Shown: positions 10,912 to 22,266 of the stretch, one piece after another
Position numbering within the stretch: position 1 is the stretch's first letter
Layout of the letters: each line of letters opens with the position of its first letter
Translations under genes and position numbers: made by a program
Notes under the pieces: model-generated
Database searches by the model: none
What the model was told of the DNA's origin: nothing
What the model saw: the letters and a program-made list of their open reading frames with translations, nothing else
Assembly (NCBI GenBank): GCA_026545225.1
Contig: CM048846.1
Coordinates: forward strand, 41,117,501 to 41,181,500
Direction: 5' to 3'
Source: Cornus controversa
Taxonomy: Eukaryota; Streptophyta; Magnoliopsida; Cornales; Cornaceae
DNA: 64,000 nucleotides

Positions 10912-12363
10912 TGATAAGTGTTCAATTCTATGCATTTGAACCATCTTTATTGCATATGTTAGTTCCGTTTTTGCGTTTACCGAGATATGTTTACGGTATT
11001 TTTGTGTTTTTGATGTTTTGCAGGTATTGGAGTAAATGGAGCAAAGTTGGAAGCTTTCTGCAGTCAAGAGATGAAATCAGAAAATGTTGCCAAGGCATCT
11101 CGATCAATCGAGATGTGGATTTCGATCAATCGAGATGTGGATTGATCGAAATCTCATTTCGATTGATCGAAATCTCGATCAATCGAAATGCAATTTTGAT
11201 CAATCTCGATCAATCGAAATGCAATTTCGATCAATCGAAATGCTGCAGAGCCCACTTGGACACTTGCTCACCTGCTCTCCCACTTGCAACAAAATCCCCC
11301 TTTTTGCACGACTTAGGGGGATTGTCTGACTTGAACAAGACTTTTGGGGGCCTTCTTGATACAAGAGATATATATAATGATATATATATATATATGTGGT
11401 GGGCCCAAAGGAGCCAAAAAAGCATACAAAAAGCACCAAAAGCCACATATCTCATATCTCTCAAGATACACATCAGAAGACTTGAGGAGAGACCTTCGGG
11501 AGAGGAAGAGAAAAGCTGAACCAGACCAAGAAGCTTCATTCTCTTCATCAATGGAAGGGTGCAAGGCAACCATGAGCAACTAACTCTTCTACTAGGGTGT
11601 TGGTTTCAACCCCTAGCCATGTAAACTTGTTCATCTTTGTAGCTCTTGGGGATTTGTAATTAAATGTTGATTATTTAGCCTAGTGATTATGTACACAAAT
11701 ACATTTCTTATATATATTCATTTGATATGGAATTTATTCTTGTCTTAGAGTAGGTTTTGTCACTTGAATGCACAACATTTGCATATTCCACAAGAAGTGC
11801 AAATGATGGCTAGATAATGGTGTTTAAATGAATGTGTGATGCTAGTTTGTATAGACCATGCCAAGACAAGGTAGTTTGGATGCATGTAGTGTTTACGTAG
11901 AGAGTAGGGTAATTAGGTAGTTAGTTAGGTTGAAGAGCTATGCTTGTTGAAGATGGATTATGATAGGTTAGCACACACATTGATCTTTTGATATGTCATT
12001 GAGGTCACAAGCCTAATGACATTGTTAGGCATTTAATTAATGAATCCCATGCTTGCTACACTTATGAACATGTGAATGGCTAGTGGTGGAAACCAACCCT
12101 AGTTCTCTCTCCCAACTTTACTCTTTAATTTTATCGTCATTTCATTTACGCAATAGTTTTAAACACAAAACCAAAAACCTGTTTTTAGAATTAAAGTAGA
12201 ATTAATCTTTCTTTATGACAATTAACGACTAGTCCTCGTGGGATCGATACCCTCTATATAGAACCTTATCTACAAAGATTCGTGCTCTTGCGAGTGGTTA
12301 AATTATATTTTGATAAAAAGGGCAAAATTAAGCTTACAATATAATTTAGTTCCGACCACATCA
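10912..12363 (+). mobile_element. 3' LTR of plus-strand Athila-type element (1452 bp)
   Basis: It starts TGATAAGTG right after the PPT and ends CCACATCA. It is the same family as the inverted LTR at 7188-8586. The length difference lies mostly in the word array (about eight copies at 11098-11242 against about five there). A TATA-rich core promoter is at about 11367-11396. The next five bases (agcac, 12364-12368) would be the target duplication; its partner is outside the window. Confidence 0.93.
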
Positions 12364-13077
12364 AGCACGTTAAACTCAACCCAAACCTTCTCAAACTCAC
12401 CAATAACCTAGGAATCGATGACTAAGGGGGCAGAAACACCTCTACCTTATGATTAAAGTTTTTCTAGCAAAAAACCTAGAATCCTCCAAGCTTCAACTTC
12501 TTCAAAATCTGACTTTATTTAGTTCAGACTGAAACCCTTAACCCGTAGAACACTTTGCCCTTCTTCGGGGAACTTCCAAATCCAAGCCCAAAGCCTCTGA
12601 AATAAAGAGAGAATGAGAAGAGGAGAGAAAGAGATGTAGTAGCTGGCTGTTTGGTCTGTAAGAAATGAAGAGAAATCCCAGCTACATGATACTTATAATA
12701 TCTACACCGTAAAAAGACCAAAATGTCCCCAAGCCACTTAACATACCATCCTGACCTCCGTTTTCGATTTCAAAAACGGTTTCGGCTCTGAAATTACTTC
12801 CTTAACTCTTTTAAAATTTCATTTGGTCCAAAAACAAAAATAAATTTTTTTTCCAAAAATTTCCAGTTTCCCATGCCCACCCAACCCACGTCCCGAGCCC
12901 TACAGACCCAAAAATTTCAAAAATTTTCAAATGTTCCAAAAACTTTCTTGAACCTCTAAATAAGTTCCCAAACATGTTTTTTCACGTTCAAAATATACAT
13001 AACATAATTTAAAATTCATTTATGACAAAAATAATGAATAAATGAAAAAGCTGGTCAAAATTGGACCCGGTCTCTAT
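12364..13077 (-). mobile_element. Tekay-type LTR fragment (5' part of an LTR)
   Basis: On the minus strand it begins TATAGAGACCGGGTCC near 13077 and resembles, along its length, the LTR ending at 39010 and the fragment at 55466-55720 (shared phrases around TTAACATACC and the TATA region TACTTATAATATC). The plus-strand Athila is inserted at its left side. It has no coding content. Confidence 0.75.
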
Positions 13078-13481
13078 AAAGGGTATGAGGAACTTAGGGA
13101 GAAAGAGCGTCAAAAATTAAAGTGAGATGAGATAATTAGAAATGACTTTAAAAAATTAAATATCAGTGTGGAGATTGGCCACATGGGCAACCCAAATTAA
13201 CACGATTTTCTGACTCGAAATTTTAACTCGTGTTGCAAACCCAAGTTTAAAAATTCAAGGATGGGCTAGGCTCATATTGAGTAGTTAGTATTGAAGGTTG
13301 AGTTATGGTTGGGTTAGTGTTGAACATTTCAGATGTCGGGTTGAATTTCCAACTTGCCCAACCCACTTGAGTTGCAGCCCTAGTAAAAAATGACCAAAAA
13401 TATTAAAGATTGAAACGAATGGGATATTTGAAAGGATAGTTGTGTAATTTGAAAATAATAATGTAAAATTAGATTAGAAGT
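13078..13481. other. Intergenic; weak transposon remnants only
   Basis: About 13085-13175 resembles the last coding part of an RTE LINE (an EIIRNDFKKLN-like reading). About 13180-13385 ends in GAGTTGCAGCCCTAGT, typical of plant hAT termini. Both are too degraded for a firm call. I see no gene. Confidence 0.3.
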
Positions 13482-14041
13482 AAAGGTGCACGGAACTGAA
13501 ATCGAAACTGTAGTTGAATCGAAGCGAACCGTTCATTATGGTTCCAGTTGCAGTTCCAAGTTAAGGAACAGAAATAGTTAGAAAAAATATATTATATATC
13601 TATATAAATGGATAATAATAGCTTTTACGTTCTATATAAATGTGTGTGTGTATATATATATATATATTAATTATAAATAAATACTAATACCTTCTAAAAT
13701 TCTATTTATATATAAAGTATAAAATATATAATAGATATAAAAATACTAATAACTTTTAAGTTCTAATATTCTATATATTTATATAATATAAAATATATAA
13801 ATGAATATTGGTAGTTTTAATCTATTATTTTATTTAAAGGTGCACAAGTATTAGTGTATGTTTTGTTAATGTCTTTTTTCAAAAAAATAAAATTAACAAA
13901 GAACTATTGAAGCAACAGAATTGAAATTACAAATAATCTGACTCACTCCATTTCACTTCCGATTCCAAAATTAAAAAACTATTAATAACCACTTCGATTA
14001 TAGTTTCACCAACAATAAAAGAACCGAACTCCGCACCCTAG
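13482..14041. mobile_element. hAT-like non-autonomous element (560 bp)
   Basis: The ends are imperfect inverted repeats (AAAGGTGCACGG at the left; CCGCACCCTAG at the right). They are flanked by near-identical 8-bp sites, ttagaagt (13474-13481) and tcagaagt (14042-14049). The interior is AT-rich with microsatellites and no ORF. The 8-bp duplication fits hAT; one mismatch suggests age. It ends about 315 bp before the WDR83 start codon. Confidence 0.6.
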
Positions 14042-14049
14042 TCAGAAGT

Positions 14050-14355
14050 GTCATTCCCTTTGCGGGGGTGCAAACGTTAAAACTAGGGACGAAAAGTATT
14101 CCGAAATCTCATTTTATTCTCTCCCTCTCTCTTCTCTCTCCCTCGGTTCTCTCTCCTCCCCACTTCCTTGAGAGACCCCATTCAGACTCGATCGTCTATC
14201 TTGCTCACGAAGGCCAACGCACCGTCGCCGGACCAAATGCCCAACTGCCGGAATCACTATAAACTAAAGTGAGCACCGGTGGCGTACCAGACAGTTCCAC
14301 CATAGCTTTCCCGCCTAAAAGTAAAAGTTGAAGAGGGAAGGAAGAGAGATCAGAG
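14050..14355 (+). promoter_or_regulatory. Promoter-proximal region and 5' UTR of the WDR83 gene
   Basis: A pyrimidine-rich stretch (CTCTCCCTCTCTC-type, 14119-14160) resembles the plant Y-patch. A purine-rich leader precedes the ATG at 14356. I see no clear TATA box, which is common for constitutively expressed plant genes. A transcription start cannot be fixed from sequence. Confidence 0.45.
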
Positions 14356-14564
14356 ATGAGCGCAGAGGGTCTGCCGACGAAGGAGGCCAACGTGCTCAAG
14401 GGGCACGAGGGCGCCGTTTTGGCTGCAAGGTTCAATGCAGACGGCAATTATTGCCTGAGTTGCGGCAAAGATCGGACAATACGCCTCTGGAATCCGCACC
14501 GTGGAATCCACATCAAGACATACAAATCCCACGGCCGCGAAGTCCGAGACGTTCATGTTACCCC
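14356..14564 (+). CDS. WDR83: WDR83 exon 1
   Basis: Begins at ATG 14356 (MSAEGLPTKEANVLKGHEG) and encodes the first blade (KGHEG...IRLWN) and the start of the second. Donor CCCC|GTAACT leaves phase 2, completed by exon 2 as a Pro codon. Confidence 0.93.
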
Positions 14565-17500
14565 GTAACTACAAACCTCTCCCTCTCTCTATCTAGATAC
14601 TACTTCATCATTACATTTCTATTCTATTATTCATGTAGTACTATTATTTTGCTGCCCAGTCCTGATTTAGGGTTCCAATTTATCGCTTTTTTTGTCCTTC
14701 TCTTTTTGGGTTTTGAATTAGTCTTTCTGTGGGCCATATTTTAGTTTAATGCAGGAATCAAACCCTAAACTTAATTGTGTGTGTATAATTATATGCCTCA
14801 TTTGGTTAATGAGAAAGTGCAGGAAACTAAATGTAACTTGCGTGGGGTAGGTGTGACATTGGAATTCAACATAGCTTCAAATTGTAGATTATGCTGAATC
14901 CCAAAAAATAGGAATTTTTTCTCCTAGTTGTAACTCCCGCACCCAGTTTTTGCCCCTAATGGTACTTGAACCCTCGAAATTCCATTTAAAAATTTAAAGG
15001 AGATATCCCTAGACAGACTTTGGTGGCCCCAAAAACTAGGATTCAAGACCCTATAGCAGACTCTCGAACTCTATATATATAGAGAGAGAGAGGGTAAGGA
15101 CTGTTTCATCACTGGAGAGGATGTTGGGTTACAATTGATGTCCTATTCTTGTTTGATTTATCTTGCTTTTGAATTCATTTGACTTGAGGTAAAAGAGGAG
15201 TATAAAAATGATTTTCTTATGCAGTGCATTTTGCATGCTTCCTATGGCGTCCTCAAACTCAATGAATGAAGGGAGAAGTATGAGGCAGAGCCTGGCTCTG
15301 TTTGAAGATCCAAATAAAATAGAAAAAGGAACCATATCCAACTGATAATTTGACTGGCCTTGACTTGCTGACAAGATTTTGATGGTTCATAGACAGCACC
15401 ACCTTTTTTTTTTTTTTAATTATTGAATTTAACAAGCATACAATTGGGTGTTTATGTCTGAATTTGTCTGCTTCTATGAAGACACAAATTCAGCTATAGC
15501 TTGGGCTTGGCATATAGTTGTAAGATAAACTATGAAACTGGATAGGTAAAATACTGTGATGAAGATTTCTTCCTTATATTCCACGAGATATATACCCATA
15601 TACTAATGGGTAAAATAATGCACCATATATAATATACATATGGAAGACATATCAGATTTTGGGAGGACCACTGGTGCGGGGATTCCACTTTGGCTCTTAG
15701 ATTCCCACAACTTTTCTGAATTGCTACAGAACGGCATGCCTTGGTAGATGACTGTTATCGGCTTGATAGTGGGAGGATGACTTGGGATGTTCAGTTTTGG
15801 AGACAGTTTTAGGATTGGGAGCTGGAGGAGGCTACAGAGCTTCTCGCTATGTTATATAGTCAGACAGTGTAGGTAGAGGGTATGGATGAGTTGGTCTGGA
15901 AGGATTATTCGAGAGGGGTTTTTGGGGTGCGTTTGTTTTATCAGTCTCCTAGGGAATCCGAGGATCCCCTTTCCCTGAAAGGCCAGATGGAGATCAATCT
16001 TTGCCTGGACAACAACTCTTGGAAGGATACTAACGCTGGATAATATTAGAAGATAGCGACAGGTTGTAGTGAACTAATGTTGCATGTGCAAGGAAGCGAA
16101 TGAGACAATTAATCATCTCCTTCTTCATTGCCCAGTGGCGAGGGGCGTGTGATATATGTTTTTGACAGCTTTTGGCATAGTTTGGGTGTCACTCAAATCT
16201 ACCGTTGTTGTAATGGAGGCTTGGAGAGGGTGCACAGTGGTGAGCCGAGCTAGGGATGCTTGGAGGGCCACGCCCCTTTGTTTGTGGTGGGGCTTGTGGC
16301 GGTAGAGAAATAGTAGATCATTTGAGGGTGAGGAGGCTTCTATTTGGTCTCTCAAATATCCCATTTTGGGTTTCGTTATTCTTTTAGGTGAATGGGAGAA
16401 AGTGTAAATCGGTAGGGTAATGGCCAGTTTTGGCTTGTATATTCTCTTGGGATGTGCTCCCCTTTTGGGCGCTTTTATAAAATCTCACTTATAAAAAAAA
16501 ATTAAAATTGAAATGGAATAAATTATGATTAAATTGAGAAGAAAGTAGCAAAAGGAATTAGAAACCTCGTCAATCAATAACTAAATCTAGATACTACAGA
16601 GATATGATAATGACTTCACTCTTTTTTTAATTATTATTTTTATTTTTTTAAATGTGTGATGCTATCTGACCAGTTCTGGAGTTTCTATTGAAAGAGATTT
16701 GAAAGGGTAATCACAGGCATGATAGACCTCATAGAAGTGCGAGTTGTGTATGCTTTCAGAATATTAGAACAATTTATTTGAATGTTTGCTTTTCTATTGC
16801 TGCATAATAACATGCATTTGATTTCATATACTCAACAATACTCAATTACTCAATAATGGCATAAAACCACGTACAAGAAAGTCATTGATTTACTGAAACC
16901 AATTTCTCTTGTAAAGGTTTTGGTATTTTAGCTAACTTCCATCATGCATTAGCATTGAACATTGCATGCATATGACCCGCAATGCAACCAACTGAAACTG
17001 TACTCACTATGGATCCACTTGGTACCATTTCCTTTCTTTTCTCATTGAAACTCTAGTGTTTGAGCAGCAAACTCCAGAACAAAGCCTCGCAATGTGAATA
17101 AGTACCTGTTTAAAACTACTGACATATCAAGTTTTGTTGGTGTATATTTTTATTTTGTTGCAAAAGTTGTTAATGTGTGTGTATTTGATAGACAACTTTA
17201 TACGAATATTATATTGATTTTTGAAGTTTTTTCTTATTTATTTATTTCTTTACTTTTAGAGAGGCCAATGATGAACAAGAAGTCTCATAGCCTTATGTTA
17301 ACAACGATTTTTTTCTCTTTAACATAATCCTGAATTTAAATCATAAAGCATGAGTGTATGTGCTTCATGTATTTCTATATTTTGGGAGGGGCCCCTAGGG
17401 GATTTAACCTCAAAGTTATGAGGCAACATTTTTTTGCATATTCTTGAAAGCCTTAAACTTATAATATTTATTGTTTGCCATCTTTTAAGTGGAAATAAAG

Positions 17501-20500
17501 CTTCATTATCTTTTAGTTCTTATTTGAGGAGTCTTAATTTTTTCTTATATGCAAATATAAGCAATCAATTTGTCTCTTACTTTTTAGGTGAGGATGTGTG
17601 CATATATCAGAAGTTCCAATGCATTCTATGTTTCTAGTTCAGCACTTGATAATATGTTATTGTATTGTAGGGATAACTCCAAACTATGTTCTTGTGGTGG
17701 TGATCGACAAATCTTTTATTGGGATGTAGCAACTGGTCGTGTAATTCGAAAATTTCGTGGTCATGATAGCGAGGTTTGTTAAAAGTTCCTTTCTTCATCA
17801 TAATTGGCTAACTTACTAAATGGTTCAAAAAAAAAAAGAAACAAGAACAACCCATTCATGTAGCTACAATAAGAACTTTAGGATGGATTTTAAGAGTGAC
17901 TAGAAGAGATAGGGTTACCAATCAAAATGTGGGAGAAATTAAGAATTTAAGAGTGGCACCTATTATTGACAAAATAGGAGAAAATAAGTTTATGTCGTAC
18001 CACATACAATAGCGTGTAGATGCACCAATAAGAAAGTATGAGACGAAGAGGCCAACCAAATCTAAGGGGATGAAGTTATTAGAAATGATTTTAAAAAGTT
18101 AAACATAATAGTAAAAATGACTCGTAATAGAAAAGAATGGAAAAGGAGAATTCATTTGGCCGGCCGACCCTATTCAAATGGGATTAAGGCACGAATGATG
18201 ATGACGGTGATAATATCTAATTTTTATTTAATGTACTTATGGTAGTGTCCTTGTGAGTAATCAACATCATCATCAGTACTACTATTTTGGGTTGGTTTTA
18301 CAATCCCCTTTCACCATTCGTTAACATCCTAACAGGCTACCACATAGTTTGGACTTTGGAGGAACAAATCAGAGCCCATCTGAAGATCTTTTAAATACTT
18401 GCAAGCTATGAAATGCCTTATTTATTTAGGAGGGTGTAGTCAATTGGGATTTTAAAGGATTTTGAAAGACATTTTTTAAGTGATAGATTTATGGTGAATT
18501 CATGAATTTTTATAGACTTATATTACAGACTTTCATTGATTTGTATAGACTTCTATTAGAGACTTTGATGAATTTTTATAGACTTGTATTGATTTCTTCA
18601 ACATATTTTTTTTATTTGTATCCTTGAATTCTATTTTTGCGTACAAGTAAACCAATGGCTCAAGGGGTAGATATAATGCAAAATGGATAATTTATCATAT
18701 GATTTATCGTCTAAAAATTATTGTGTAGTCCCAGGAAAGAGCGGGGATAATAAAGTACTCACTTGATGAACACAAATTGCATATCAATCCTTTCTCAGAT
18801 TTCAATCGCACATTTTGCAAAAAGAGAAAAAAAGTATAGACTTTACTTATAGGGTCTAGGTTAAATCATTAGATAGATAATTGGAGAACCTTTAACCTAG
18901 GTTATATTGGATTACTAATTGGATTTTATGATCAATCCCTGTGGCTTAAGGATTGATCCCTAACAAACAATGTAGAGGGATTAATCCTCCCATAGTGCGA
19001 GAGATTGATCAACTTGTCTGAAAATTCGAGTTTTACGAGTTTTCTTAATCCAATAGAAAAAGAGAGAATCTGAGAAGAGAGAAAGAGAAAAACCAAGAGA
19101 GAAAAAAGGAGTGTACCTTGACATGGAGAAAGGTTGTTCGTATTCTGCAGAAAAAAAAGCCCACCAAAATCTATGGGGGAAAGGTTGGATTTGTTATGAG
19201 CTTCGGTATTTATAACTTCCGCCCTCAAATCCACCAAAATTCACCACTTAATGAAATCTTTCAAAATCTATGACTTTTTGAATACACCTAGACTTTTGCA
19301 TACTTTTTTAAAATCCGAATTGAATATCGTCAAATTTGCATGGACTCTTTAAAAGTCTATAAAAGTCTGGATTGAATACACCCAGACTTTTAAATTCTTT
19401 TAAAATCTTTTAAAATCCTAATTGAATACACCCTCCTTGTTTTTTTAGTACTAGAAACTAGAAAGGCAAGATTTTGAAGTAGCAAAGTTTTTTGGAAATT
19501 ATTTAGTGATCTCAAATTTCTTAAAAAACAAAAATTGGAATGCCTTTTGATGAATTTAGCAGATGAAAGAATATCAAGGCTGAGGAACAAAAATAATCAG
19601 GGGTGGAGCCGGAAATACTCCATTGGGGGGGCCAAAATAGGTAAAATTATAAAAAATAAAAATATTATAATATATATTTTTTCAAAATATAAGTCTTAAT
19701 ATATATTATTACAAGCATGTTTACCATTAGAACACTTTCATTAGGCTGTATTTTTGCATATATATTTTCAATTGTCAAAGTGTGCAAGCTTAATGAGAAA
19801 ATAACTTTTTCCTATTCATAATATAACCTAAATAATGAAGAACTTATAATCTAAAAAAAATTAGATGAAAAAATTTAATAAATAAGAAAAGAAAACTAAT
19901 ATGAAAAGGCAAAGGAAAAAGAAAGAGAGAGGGAGAGAGAAGAACATGTTGTCAACCAAAAAATGAGTCTGTCAAGTGTTGAGTCTTAAATTTATATAGA
20001 TAATAGGTATTATATATATACAGTAGTGTTCAATTTCTACCTTGTGAGCAGGGAGCAGTCTACACACTATTAATTGTAGGTTTAGAATCTAATCCTAAGG
20101 CTATAATTAAACATCCTTTTTTTTTTCTCCATATTTTAGGAAATTTACTATTCTTTCAAATATCATTTATGTAAACAGACAAGCTTACCCACCTCTATTC
20201 TCTCTCTATCCTCTCCAACCTTTGTTCTTTCTCTCGCCCCACCACGGATTGCCGATTGAATTCACGTTAGATATCAGAAAACAAAGATAAAGTAAAGTGA
20301 ACCAATCAAAATCAATGTGATTTGTCAAGCACACAAGGTTGTGAATTATGGATTGAAAAAAATGCAATTAGCAAGACAAGTTTGGTTTCCCAGAATCACA
20401 TTGTGATCTACCAATTCTATTATTCGTGTTTGTTGGAATGAACTAGGTGATCTAGTATTAAAAGATATTTGATAGATCATCTCATAAAATAAAATGTTCC

Positions 20501-21682
20501 AGGGATCAATTGAAGTAAACAATTACAATTTTAGTAGCATAAAGCCCTAGAGTAGTCAGCGCACAAAAGGACCTATCTTTTCATGTTTTCTGCACACTTC
20601 CAATGTTCAGAATCAAGTACCAATCTAATAACTATCAATAAACTAAAAGTTTCATGCGTCACCCAAAGGAATTCAATCAGCAATGCTTTAGGAGAGAAAG
20701 AAGGAAGTATAAAAAAAGACTAGAGGAGGGCAAGTTTGTCCATTGCTATTTAATGATATTAGAAATAATAGTAAATTTCCTAAAATAGTGAAGAAAATGA
20801 TTGTTTAATTTTAGCCTTAGTGTGTAAACTACTCCCTGCTCACCAGGGAGCAATTGAACACTACTGTGTGTGTATGTATGTATATATAAATATTTTAATG
20901 GAGGGTTGATATGTTGTAGCAAGGACAACTACTGTAATGGAAATATTATTTTTTCACTAAATTTGATTTTCTAAAGCAAGAGTAAAGAGATATTAATGAA
21001 CCTTGGAGGGGTCACATGATAATTATTAAGATACTTATAAACAAGTTTTTTCAAAAAAAAAAAAATTTGAAGGAGGGGGGGGGGGGGGGGGGGGGGGGGG
21101 AATTCAAACCCATCTATAATTATTAAAAGTGACGTATATATATAAATAAGCTTTTCAAAAAAAATTGGGGCACCCTTGGCTCCACCCCTTGAAATAATCA
21201 TCACCCTGCTTTACAGAAATTGAACTAATTTTTTATCATTACAACTCTTAAAGGATAATTAATATATTTGCCACATTACATTTATCCTTTAGTCCTAATA
21301 TCTTCTTGTATTTTATTTCTTTTCAGGTGAATGCTGTAAAGTTTAATGAGTATGCATCAGTTGTAGTATCAGCCGGGTATGATCGTTCATTGCGTGCTTG
21401 GGACTGCAGATCTCACAGCACTGAGCCTATTCAGGTTGTCTCCCTCCCTCCCTCTCTCTCACAACGTTTTGTGTACCCTTAGTTTCTTAGACTGACTAAT
21501 CAAAAGTTTTGGTAAATGTGCAGATCATAGACACTTTTTCCGATAGTGTAATGTCTGTTTGTTTATCAAAAAGTGAAATTATTGCTGGAAGTGTTGATGG
21601 AACTGTTCGAACGTTTGACATTCGAATTGGTAGGTATGTAGCATTGTAGCAACAAATTCATGGGAGCCAATTTTTTTAATTG

Positions 21683-21718
<36 letters not shown>

Positions 21719-22230
21719 ATACACTTCACTGTTATGAAATACCATCTCAAACAGTGTCTTTGCTTTTAATTAGAGAAATATCTGATGACTTGGGGCAACC
21801 TGTCAATTGTATCTCTCTTTCAAATGATGGTAATTGCATATTAGCCAGTTGTTTGGATTCTACTCTACGACTTCTAGACAGGTAATCTCAATTTCCTTAT
21901 GTTCTTATACAACATAATTTCCTACTTTCCTTACCCCTTAACTGGTTCTTCCTCTTGACAGGACTAGTGGTGAACTATTGCAAGAATATAAAGGCCATGC
22001 ATGCAAGGTTAGCACAGAGCCTAGTCTGAAAATCTTTTATGGTGCCCTTTGATTTTTTATGATAGTCAATGTAGTGGTTGTTTGTTTGTGTGACAGTTTT
22101 CAATTGTTGGTTGTGGGTGTGAAGTGGGCTCTTGAAGAGATGTTATTACACACAGCATAATGGTTTTTTTAGGAGATTGGGATAGGGGTAAATCAGGGGC
22201 AACCTTAGAGAGAGGGGGGTAGCAATGTAG

Positions 22231-22266
<36 letters not shown>

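Larger units (their letters stand above)
19599..21191. mobile_element. hAT-like non-autonomous element in WDR83 intron 2 (1.6 kb)
   Basis: The termini AGGGGTGGAGCC (left) and GGCTCCACCCCTTG (right) are the common plant hAT ends. A perfect 8-bp target duplication aaataatc is at 19591-19598 and 21192-21199. There is no transposase ORF. It contains a nested long-TIR element (20021-20866) and a 26-nt G tract (21075-21100). Confidence 0.8.
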
